Source: RUG12783 sp946409545 (GTDB lineage Bacteria; Bacillota_I; Bacilli_A; RF39; UBA660). Taken from it: 35,816 nucleotides of DNA. Each line of letters starts with the position of its first letter. Position 1 is the first letter of the stretch. Below, piece by piece: positions 6,930 through 13,463 of this stretch. The position numbers and the translations under genes were made by a program. The stretch is from NCBI GenBank assembly GCA_946409545.1, contig CAMJWT010000018.1, forward strand, positions 1-35,816, given 5' to 3'. The notes beneath the pieces were generated by a model. That model saw nothing but the letters and a program-made list of their open reading frames with translations, ran no database searches and was not told the DNA's origin.

Positions 6930-7453
6930 AAAAAGTTCAAATAGGTATTATGGGTTCAGCAGAAGATCTTAACTATAGTAAAGATGCTTTAAGATTTGCT
7001 CAAAACTTAGGAAAATTGATTGCTGAATCAGGCAACATATTAGTTTATGGTGCTGAAAGAGAATATTCATCATTATCAACAAATGCGGCTATAGAAGCCT
7101 CTAAATATAATGGTATTACAGTAGGTGTATGTCCAGGTAAAAAGAAAGAGATATATGGTGAATTTAGACCAACTGTTTTAATTCCCTGTGGACTTGAAAT
7201 AGGTGGTGGAAGAGAGTTTAGTTTAGTTTTATCATGTGATGTTATTATTGCAATAGGAGGTGGCTCTGGTACTTTAACCGAGATGGCTATCGCTTATCAA
7301 GCAGGTATTCCAATTATTACCGTTAATAAATTTAATGGTTGGGCCAAAAAATTATCTAATAAATATTTTGATGATCGTAGAAGACTTAAATGTATCAGTG
7401 TAGATAGTGAGAAAGAAGCTCTAGATAAAGCTTTAGAGCTTGCAAATAAATAA
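6926..7453 (+). CDS. LOG/SLOG-family nucleotide phosphoribohydrolase-like protein
   Basis: A 175-aa Rossmann-fold protein of the SLOG superfamily (TIGR00725/LOG-like). The N-terminus QIGIMGSAE and the motif IAIGGGSGTLTEMAIA (GGGSGTLTE at 111-119) match the phosphate-binding motif of lysine-decarboxylase-like / LOG enzymes. Characterised LOG proteins split nucleoside 5'-monophosphates into base and ribose 5-phosphate; other SLOG members only bind nucleotides. GLEIGGGREFSLVLS contributes Arg96 to the site. It overlaps the PRTase gene by 4 nt and ends in a TAATG junction with the kinase gene. The pairing with PRTase, kinase and phosphatase genes fits base/nucleotide exchange (inference). Confidence 0.82.
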   Translation: MKKVQIGIMGSAEDLNYSKDALRFAQNLGKLIAESGNILVYGAEREYSSLSTNAAIEASKYNGITVGVCPGKKKEIYGEFRPTVLIPCGLEIGGGREFSLVLSCDVIIAIGGGSGTLTEMAIAYQAGIPIITVNKFNGWAKKLSNKYFDDRRRLKCISVDSEKEALDKALELANK

Positions 7454-8388
7454 TGATATTCTCATCAATCTGCGATCTAGTACTTGATATTTATTACGAT
7501 GAAAAACTAAATTATATTGGTTGTGATGGTGGTATTACAGCAGCTAATATTGTAGCTAACTTATCTTCTTTCAGTTTAAATACTAAATGTTATGGTGTAT
7601 GTGGTAATGATTATTATGGTAATCTTGCAATTAAAAGTTTAAAAGATTGCAATGTTAAAGTAGATATTAAAAGACTAAGTTCTATTAATACACGAGCTTA
7701 TTTTATAAGACGTGTTCTAGTTGATGGAAAGATGTGCTTTAAATCTATTAAATATTGTCCTTTTTGTAAAAAAAGTAGTTGGTATGATGATAGTTGTATT
7801 TACGAAAAAGAAATATTAAAGAAAATAACAAATAAAGAAATCTTAATCTTTGATAATCTTAATAGTAAAAATCAATATATTATCAATAATACAAATAATC
7901 TTAAATTATTAGATTTAGGCTTATTTGATGAATTAGATAATCTAAGTAATATGCAGATTATTAGTAAGTTAAATAATAATTTTGAAATAGTTAATTTAAA
8001 TCAAAGAGTAGAAAATTTCTTATTAGAAAGATTAAACTTAAAAGATGATATTGAATTATTAAATATTATTAAATGTAAATTATTAATTATTACAAGAGGG
8101 GATAAAGGTTGTGATCTAACATATCGTAATAAGAAATATACATATCCATTAAAAAAAGTCGAAGAAGAAATAGATGATAGTGGTGCTGGAGATTTATTCT
8201 TTTCCACTATTATAAAGAATTGGGCAATGAATAACTTCAAAATAACATCAAGTAAATTTAATAAATGGGTACGTGAAGCTAGTAAAAATTCTAGTGAAAT
8301 TGTTAAATTAATTGGATCACGTAGATTAATTAAAGATTTGTATAGAAACAAACTAAAAATGATTTGTAATTGTGGAGGTTTGAAATGA
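7453..8388 (+). CDS. PfkB-family (ribokinase-like) kinase with a Cys4 insert
   Basis: A 311-aa sugar/nucleoside kinase of the PfkB family. The N-terminus CDLVLDIYYDE, the substrate-binding GGITAANIVANLS, and the ATP/catalytic motif DDSGAGD (residues 241-247, Asp247 as base) are present. Unusual is a compact insert with Cys95, Cys102, Cys105 and Cys115 (CPFCKKSSWYDDSC), which looks like a zinc knuckle close to where the lid over the substrate lies in this fold. Substrate unknown. It starts 1 nt inside the upstream stop (TAATG) and its stop overlaps the HAD start (ATGA). It is the most AT-biased gene of the cluster, with many Asn/Lys/Ile. Confidence 0.85.
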   Translation: MIFSSICDLVLDIYYDEKLNYIGCDGGITAANIVANLSSFSLNTKCYGVCGNDYYGNLAIKSLKDCNVKVDIKRLSSINTRAYFIRRVLVDGKMCFKSIKYCPFCKKSSWYDDSCIYEKEILKKITNKEILIFDNLNSKNQYIINNTNNLKLLDLGLFDELDNLSNMQIISKLNNNFEIVNLNQRVENFLLERLNLKDDIELLNIIKCKLLIITRGDKGCDLTYRNKKYTYPLKKVEEEIDDSGAGDLFFSTIIKNWAMNNFKITSSKFNKWVREASKNSSEIVKLIGSRRLIKDLYRNKLKMICNCGGLK

Positions 8389-8855
8389 AAGAAGAAGAGT
8401 TTTATATTGATTTCGATGGTGTAATAATGGATACCCAAGGTGAAACTGATAGATTATTTGCTCTTTATGGTAGTGATACTAAAAATCCAGCTTGGAATGA
8501 ATATCTAAGATGTCGTGATTGGGCAAAATATCTATTAACTTGTAAAGAAATAGATAAATCAATCGATGTATTAAAAGAATTATATAAATTAAAGAAAAGA
8601 GTTTATATTTTATCAAGTGTTTTCTCGACAAATGAAGCAAGAGATAAAATTGAATTCTTAAGAGACAACGGTGTCTATCAAGATTTTATTGCTGTACCAG
8701 AACGTTTTAACAAGAGTAAGGTTGTAATACCTAACAAATCTCGATTACTTGTTGATGATTCAGAAAGAAATATTGTAGATTGGCGAAATAGTAATGGTGA
8801 AGCAATATGGTTCCCCAAAGAAGAAAAAGATTTAACTTTTCTTCTAAGAAGATAA
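8385..8855 (+). CDS. HAD-superfamily hydrolase
   Basis: A 156-aa HAD phosphatase. The nucleophile motif is DFDGVIMDT (Asp9, Asp11), motif II is the ILSS segment and motif IV is LLVDDSERN. It is small, without a big cap. I start at 8385 because GGAGG (8374-8378) is well spaced and the ATG overlaps the kinase stop; the frame continues a few codons upstream. It is the last protein gene of the cluster and presumably dephosphorylates an intermediate. A 9-bp hairpin and two tRNA-His genes follow directly without a U-tract terminator, so the tRNAs may be part of the same transcript. Confidence 0.85.
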   Translation: MKEEEFYIDFDGVIMDTQGETDRLFALYGSDTKNPAWNEYLRCRDWAKYLLTCKEIDKSIDVLKELYKLKKRVYILSSVFSTNEARDKIEFLRDNGVYQDFIAVPERFNKSKVVIPNKSRLLVDDSERNIVDWRNSNGEAIWFPKEEKDLTFLLRR

Positions 8856-8874
8856 GAGTAACTTAGTTACTCTT
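8854..8874 (+). other. hairpin between HAD gene and tRNA-His
   Basis: Perfect 9-bp stem AAGAGTAAC/GTTACTCTT with a TTA loop, not followed by a T-tract. A related hairpin (AGAGTG/CACTCT, 8971-8988) precedes the second tRNA-His at the same distance, so the element was duplicated with the tRNA. A tRNA-processing or attenuation role is possible. Confidence 0.55.
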
Positions 8875-8880
8875 CGATAT

Positions 8881-8957
8881 GGCGGCATTGGTGAAGTGGT
8901 TAACACGTTAGATTGTGGCTCTAATACTCGCGAGTTCGATTCTCGTATGCCGTCCCA
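8881..8957 (+). tRNA. trnH: tRNA-His(GUG), copy 1
   Basis: Complete cloverleaf with the extra G-1 opposite C73 (8-bp acceptor stem), anticodon loop TTGTGGC (anticodon GUG), T-loop TTCGATT and encoded CCA. G1-U72 is a wobble. It lies 26 nt after the HAD gene. Confidence 0.97.
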
Positions 8958-8995
8958 TTTTTAAAATTTAAGAGTGCTTTGTCACTCTCCGCTAT

Positions 8996-9072
8996 GGCGG
9001 TATTGGTGAAGTGGTTAACACGTTAGATTGTGGCTCTAATATTCGCGAGTTCGATTCTCGTATACCGTCCCA
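8996..9072 (+). tRNA. trnH: tRNA-His(GUG), copy 2
   Basis: Near-identical tandem copy of the preceding tRNA. The C5-G68 pair is replaced by U5-A68, a compensated change, which indicates both copies are under selection. G-1 and CCA are encoded. Confidence 0.97.
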
Positions 9073-9089
9073 TTTTTTAGAGGTTAATT

Positions 9090-9842
9090 ATGAATAGATT
9101 TGTATTATCTCAAATTTTAGGGGGATTATCGGCATTATCGATGGTTCTTAGTTCATGGCAAATAAAAAAGAAAAAAATATATTTTTTCTTAACGTTAGAT
9201 AATATTTTCTGTTTTACCCAATATATGTTACTTAAAGCTTATACAGGAGCTTTTACTAATGTTATTGGTTTAATAAGATTATTATTATTTAACTTTAAAG
9301 GTCGTAATAAGTTTTTTAAAACAATATGGCCTTTAATTATTGTTATTATCTTATATGGAGCAATTGGTGTAATTACTTATACTGATATTAGTTCTTTATT
9401 TCCAACTGTAGCTTCTATTCTTTATGCTTTTGCGCTATATCAAGATAAAGAAAAAATAATTCGTATTGCAACAAGTATTATGTTATTTTGTTGGCTTTTG
9501 TATAATTTATTTGTCCATGCTTATGTTGGTGCAATAACAGAAGGTGTGATGTTTATATCATCACTACTAGCTATTTTAAAAATCGATATATTGAAGAGGT
9601 ATCCCCATCACAAAGAGAGTATTATTGATAAGTTAAAAAAGAATTATTATCACAATAAAGTAAGACAATTAATAAAAGTAAATTTTGTAGATGATTATGA
9701 TATTTTAATGGATATCTTTGAAAGTGAAGATAATGTTTTAAGTGTTATGTCAAGACTAGAAGAATATGATCGTGATAAACAAATATTAATTAAGATTTTA
9801 TTAAATATTAATAAGTCTATTAAGATTGATAATAAGACATAA
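9090..9842 (+). CDS. YgjV-family inner-membrane protein
   Basis: A 250-aa protein whose first about 170 residues carry several membrane spans. The start ILGGLSALSMVLSSWQIKKKK and the segments YMLLKAYTGAFTNVIG and LYAFALYQDKEKI (written here in short pieces) match the YgjV family of unknown function. The last about 75 residues are charged, cytoplasmic and helical, an extension beyond the usual YgjV core. A weak AGAGGT site lies 8 nt upstream. It starts only 17 nt after the second tRNA-His, so it is probably transcribed with it. Confidence 0.75.
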   Translation: MNRFVLSQILGGLSALSMVLSSWQIKKKKIYFFLTLDNIFCFTQYMLLKAYTGAFTNVIGLIRLLLFNFKGRNKFFKTIWPLIIVIILYGAIGVITYTDISSLFPTVASILYAFALYQDKEKIIRIATSIMLFCWLLYNLFVHAYVGAITEGVMFISSLLAILKIDILKRYPHHKESIIDKLKKNYYHNKVRQLIKVNFVDDYDILMDIFESEDNVLSVMSRLEEYDRDKQILIKILLNINKSIKIDNKT

Positions 9843-9868
9843 AAAAAAGAAGTTTAACTTCTTTTTTT
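9841..9868. terminator. bidirectional terminator
   Basis: A8-GAAG-TTTAA-CTTC-T7. It serves the YgjV gene on the plus strand and the convergent E2-like gene on the minus strand. Confidence 0.75.
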
Positions 9869-10781
9869 AGTATGTAAAATAATCTTTTCCTTCGTATTGT
9901 GTTTTAAGTGGTTCATCTAATGTTTCTGGATGAGTCATAATATAATTTAGTAAGTTAACCGCTTTAGACATATAAGCCCCATCTGCAATTCTTTCATCTA
10001 AGTTAATACCAAATTCAACGATATCACGTACTTCTTGTTTACCTTCTTTATTAACAACAACTTCTTTATGAATATCACCCATTGTAATAATAATACTACT
10101 AGATCCTAAATTAGTTAGATTATGATGAATAGCTCCACACTTGATACTTCCTAAATTAGATAGTATTGCTGTACTGTTATAAAGTAATTCATTATAGATA
10201 CTACCTGGTAATTTATCATGACGATCCATCCATAATAGTAGTGGCATTAATGGCCATTTCATGAACCAATTAGGGAATTTATCTAAGATATCTAGAGTAT
10301 CATCTGATGATGTTTGTTCCATTTTCTTTCTAAAACTATCTACTTTATCACTAATTCTTTTACCAATATCATCAATAGTATCATCACGATTAACTCTAAT
10401 TAATGACATTACTTCTTTACCTTTATCACTAAATTCTACTTTGGCAGTAAAGGCCATAATAACTTCATTTCTTGCATAATAACGATTATTCATAATAAAG
10501 TTATTTAAACGTGGTCGATTAAATACAACTTTGGTAATTGCTGTTGTAAAAGCATGAAAGAATGTTAAATCAGGATTCTTTTCTTTTTTCTTTTTCATAT
10601 ATTTAATTAAATCTGTAACATCAAACTTACGATTAATATAAACATATGCTTCTTCTCTTGATTTGATATAAGTCATTATTCTTAACATAGCAGGTGCATT
10701 GATGAATCTTCCATCACGACGGTCTTTACGAGTCTTTTTATATTCTTTCCCTTCTATTTCATTTCTAATCATTTTAGCCAT
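9867..10781 (-). CDS. E2-acyltransferase/CAT-fold protein lacking the catalytic His
   Basis: The 304-aa sequence resembles the catalytic domain of 2-oxoacid dehydrogenase E2 enzymes (chloramphenicol-acetyltransferase fold): FFHAFTTAITKVVFNRPRLN, the SNLGSI segment and the C-terminal LDERIADGAYMSKA. In true E2 enzymes this last motif is DHRVVDG. Here the catalytic His is replaced by Glu, while the Asp-Gly is kept. No lipoyl or peripheral-subunit domains and no E1/E3 genes are nearby, so a pyruvate dehydrogenase role is unlikely. It may be an altered or inactive acyltransferase. AGGAG lies upstream of the ATG, and a promoter is visible. Confidence 0.75.
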   Translation of the reverse strand: MAKMIRNEIEGKEYKKTRKDRRDGRFINAPAMLRIMTYIKSREEAYVYINRKFDVTDLIKYMKKKKEKNPDLTFFHAFTTAITKVVFNRPRLNNFIMNNRYYARNEVIMAFTAKVEFSDKGKEVMSLIRVNRDDTIDDIGKRISDKVDSFRKKMEQTSSDDTLDILDKFPNWFMKWPLMPLLLWMDRHDKLPGSIYNELLYNSTAILSNLGSIKCGAIHHNLTNLGSSSIIITMGDIHKEVVVNKEGKQEVRDIVEFGINLDERIADGAYMSKAVNLLNYIMTHPETLDEPLKTQYEGKDYFTY

Positions 10782-10802
10782 TTATTTTCTCCTATAGTCT
10801 TA

Positions 10803-10831
10803 ATTATAAAGAATTATTGTTTATTTGTAAA
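10803..10831 (-). promoter_or_regulatory. promoter of the E2-like gene
   Basis: Read on the minus strand: TTTACA (10831-10826), 17 nt, TATAAT (10808-10803), about 22 nt before the ATG. Confidence 0.65.
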
Positions 10832-10868
10832 TAAGTGGACGTTTACCCTATAGATTTAATCTATATCT

Positions 10869-10915
10869 ACTATAAATTATTAGTATTGGATTTATTTAAT
10901 AGTTCATTATATCTT
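10869..10915 (+). promoter_or_regulatory. promoter with the same upstream element as at 5918
   Basis: ACTATAAATTATTAGTATTGG followed by GATTTATTT. TTGGAT (10886-10891), 18 nt, TATCTT (10910-10915); predicted start at TGTGAAAG. The identity to 5918-5971 extends from upstream of -35 to the spacer and start region. Confidence 0.5.
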
Positions 10916-10937
10916 ATAAGTGTGAAAGAGGGATATT

Positions 10938-11546
10938 ATGATTAAAAATTTAAAAGTAGATAATGTTGATTGTTTACATGGAACAATTGTTACAGTAAAG
11001 AACTTTAATGATTTTAAAGATGTATTTAGTGTCTTTAGAGAAGAACCATTCTATGAAGATTGGCAAGATGATAGTATAAGAGAACAATTTGATTATTTAA
11101 AAGAAAATGGTGAAGTATTAGGTTATTATACTGACCGAAATATTGTTGGTATTTATTCAATGGTTGATGGTGCTATTCCAACTCATCCAGTTAAATTTAT
11201 TGAACCAGAAAAAGTTATTTATTTATCTGATATTGCTATTAAAAAGAAATATCGTGGTAAAGGTTATGCTAAAGACTTAGTAAATTTCTTTATGAATTAT
11301 TTTGAAAATCAAGATTATTATAATGAAGCTTATTTTAGAACTAATTTAGTTGGTTCAATGTCTGAAAGATTGATGCTTCCATATGGCTTTAAACCAATAC
11401 TTGATAAAGATGGTAATATTATTACTGAAGATGTATCTTTTGATAGAACAAATGATAATTTAGAAACTCTTGATAGAAGAAAATTCTTATCTAAAAAAAG
11501 AGGTGAAAATAATGTACAACATTCTCGAAAAACTTATTTCCTTTAA
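10938..11546 (+). CDS. GNAT-family N-acetyltransferase
   Basis: A 202-aa acetyltransferase. The strand VIYLSDIAI followed by the acetyl-CoA loop KKYRGKGYAKDLV is the GNAT signature, and LMLPYGFKPI is the typical late motif. The N-terminus (about residues 1-50) is extra to the core. AGAGGGA precedes the ATG. Its 3' end overlaps the next gene by 35 nt, larger than the usual 1-4 nt, because the peptidase start lies inside its basic tail. Substrate is unknown; coexpression with an M20 deacylase suggests an N-acetylated small molecule or amino acid (inference). Confidence 0.85.
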   Translation: MIKNLKVDNVDCLHGTIVTVKNFNDFKDVFSVFREEPFYEDWQDDSIREQFDYLKENGEVLGYYTDRNIVGIYSMVDGAIPTHPVKFIEPEKVIYLSDIAIKKKYRGKGYAKDLVNFFMNYFENQDYYNEAYFRTNLVGSMSERLMLPYGFKPILDKDGNIITEDVSFDRTNDNLETLDRRKFLSKKRGENNVQHSRKTYFL

Positions 11547-12585
11547 TACAATAGGTGATAAAGAGAATTTATTACTTATGGACTATGTAGGTAATATATT
11601 AAAAGAAAAAGGATTTGAAATTAAATATTTATTTAATAATGATCAAACAAAGAAATGTTTAGTTGCAACATATCAAGATCCTAATTTACTATTTATAGGT
11701 CATACTGATACGGTTGATTATTCTAATTGGGATTATGATCCTTTTAAGTTAACAATTATTGATAATAAAATATATGGTTTAGGAACATGTGATATGAAAG
11801 GTAATATTTATGCCTTCTTAGAAGCTTTAAATAGAATTGATCTTAATAATTTAAATAAAGGTCTTGAAGTAATATTAACTTTTGATGAAGAAAGAGATTT
11901 TGGTGGTATTAAATTAATATGTGAGAATGACGTCTTTATTCCTAATAATGTCGTAGTAGGAGAACCAACTAGTTTGATTCCTGTATCTAACACTAAAGGT
12001 TGTATGGAATTTAAAATTGATTTTAAAGGTATTACGGCTCACTCATCTTGTGTTAATAAAGGGGATAACGCTATTTTAAAAGCTATGTATTTTACTAAAG
12101 AATTATTAAACTTTTATAAAGGTTTAAAGGAAGATAAGAATCCTTTATTTGAAATACCATATACGACTTTAAATATATCTAAAATAGATGGTGGTAAGAA
12201 TATTAATTCCGTACCTGATAATTGTGAATTAACATTTGATTTTCGTACCATAAAAAAAGAACATCATGAATTAATTATTAATTTCTTAGAATTACTATGT
12301 AATAAATATAAAGCTAAATTAACAAAGATAACTAATCTTTATCCACTTGAGAATAATAGTGATTTATCTTTTTATGAAAATTTAACTGGTAATAAAAAGA
12401 AATCATTTAACTTTGTTACAGAAGCTAGTTTTCTTGATAAAGATAATGTTGTTATCTTAGGTGTTGGTCCAAATAATGAACATCAAAGAAATGAATATAT
12501 TGATGTTGATAGTTTAAATAATTTAATTAATTATTATGTAGAAATAATAAACAAATATTGTGAAAAAAAAGATAAACTATATTAG
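11512..12585 (+). CDS. M20-family zinc peptidase/deacylase (ArgE/DapE-like)
   Basis: A 357-aa metal hydrolase of family M20 (acetylornithine deacetylase / succinyl-diaminopimelate desuccinylase type). Metal ligands and catalytic groups are in order: GHTDTVD (His64, Asp66), GTCDMKG (Asp94), DEER (Glu126/Glu127), GEPT, and NEHQ (His324). The dimerisation lid KGITAHSS is present. I start at 11512 because AGAGGTGA is correctly spaced; the frame remains open 14 codons upstream. It overlaps the GNAT gene by 35 nt and the convergent LysR gene by 4 nt. Exact substrate cannot be read from sequence. Confidence 0.88.
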   Translation: MYNILEKLISFNTIGDKENLLLMDYVGNILKEKGFEIKYLFNNDQTKKCLVATYQDPNLLFIGHTDTVDYSNWDYDPFKLTIIDNKIYGLGTCDMKGNIYAFLEALNRIDLNNLNKGLEVILTFDEERDFGGIKLICENDVFIPNNVVVGEPTSLIPVSNTKGCMEFKIDFKGITAHSSCVNKGDNAILKAMYFTKELLNFYKGLKEDKNPLFEIPYTTLNISKIDGGKNINSVPDNCELTFDFRTIKKEHHELIINFLELLCNKYKAKLTKITNLYPLENNSDLSFYENLTGNKKKSFNFVTEASFLDKDNVVILGVGPNNEHQRNEYIDVDSLNNLINYYVEIINKYCEKKDKLY

Positions 12586-12591
12586 TTTATC
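12563..12591 (-). terminator. terminator of the ANL-LysR unit, inside coding ends
   Basis: GATAAACTA/TAGTTTATC (12571-12579 with 12583-12591) with a 3-nt loop. On the minus strand it is followed by eight U (12570-12563). It contains the stop codons of both the LysR and the M20 genes. Confidence 0.7.
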
Positions 12592-13460
12592 AATTTTCCA
12601 CTATGTTCGTTAAAGAAATCTATTACACATCTGATTGTTTTATTTTCTAATCTTTTAATATAACTTAAATATATTGTCGATTTAGGAATATCAAAATCAG
12701 TCTTTAAGGCTACATAATCCCCATTTTTTAATTCATTACTGATAATACCTTTTGGAGAGATTCCAAAGATATTATCAGTTTTTATTTTAAGAAGTAATAA
12801 TGATGTTGAATTAGCTAGTTCATAATCTAGAGTAGGATATAATTCTTTCATTGTTTTAGTTATATAATTTCTTTTAACAACACCAATTTTTTGATTCTTA
12901 AGATAATCAAGGGTAATAACATCTTTTTTAATTCTATTAGCTTTTTCACGTGATGTAAATAAAACAACTTCATGACTTTGTTGAAGAAGGGATACACATT
13001 CACTTGAATTAACTTTTTCTTCATCAATTAAAATATCAATTTGTTTATTCTCAAGAAGATTTATTAGTTTATCACTTCTTGCAATATAGTAATCTATTTC
13101 TAAATTAGGATAAATCTTATTTATTTCATTGATATAGAAAGGTAGTATTTTAGTTGCATAACCACTTCTTACTCCAAGAGTTACTTTACCTTTTATTTCA
13201 TCATTAGTGTTATTAAGTTCATCTAATTGTTTAAAGATAGAATCTAATTTATTATATAAATCTTCACCATCACTAGTTAGTTTTATTTTATTATTTTCTC
13301 TTTGAAATAATTTCTTTTCAAGTTGTGTTTCTAATACTTTAATACTATAACTTAATGATGGTTGGCTTATCATTAAAGATTCAGCCGCTTTAGTATAACT
13401 ATTATATTTTGCAACTTCATAAAAGTATTTGTATAAGTTAAGATTAATATTTAAATTCAT
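12582..13460 (-). CDS. LysR-type transcriptional regulator
   Basis: A 292-aa LysR regulator. The N-terminal winged helix has the standard pattern LYKYFYEVAKYNSYTKAA, then SQPSLSYSIKVLE and LFQR; the remainder is a periplasmic-binding-protein-like effector domain. The gene starts 3 nt after the fourth ANL gene, with GGAGG upstream, so it is the last gene of that unit. LysR genes are more often divergent from their targets. Here it probably controls the array and itself, or the divergent/neighbouring genes. Effector unknown. Confidence 0.93.
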   Translation of the reverse strand: MNLNINLNLYKYFYEVAKYNSYTKAAESLMISQPSLSYSIKVLETQLEKKLFQRENNKIKLTSDGEDLYNKLDSIFKQLDELNNTNDEIKGKVTLGVRSGYATKILPFYINEINKIYPNLEIDYYIARSDKLINLLENKQIDILIDEEKVNSSECVSLLQQSHEVVLFTSREKANRIKKDVITLDYLKNQKIGVVKRNYITKTMKELYPTLDYELANSTSLLLLKIKTDNIFGISPKGIISNELKNGDYVALKTDFDIPKSTIYLSYIKRLENKTIRCVIDFFNEHSGKLIN

Positions 13461-13463
13461 AAT

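Noticed and set aside
8001..8438. Minus-strand open frame of 145 codons opposite the PfkB gene
   Set aside because: Shadow of the AT-rich kinase gene, Phe/Leu/Ser-rich, no ribosome site.
6006..8855. PRTase-LOG-PfkB-HAD cluster as the known Ter stress operon biosynthetic module
   Set aside because: No TerD, TerY, ATP-grasp or citrate-lyase-like genes nearby and the PRTase motifs differ from the ones I know from that module.
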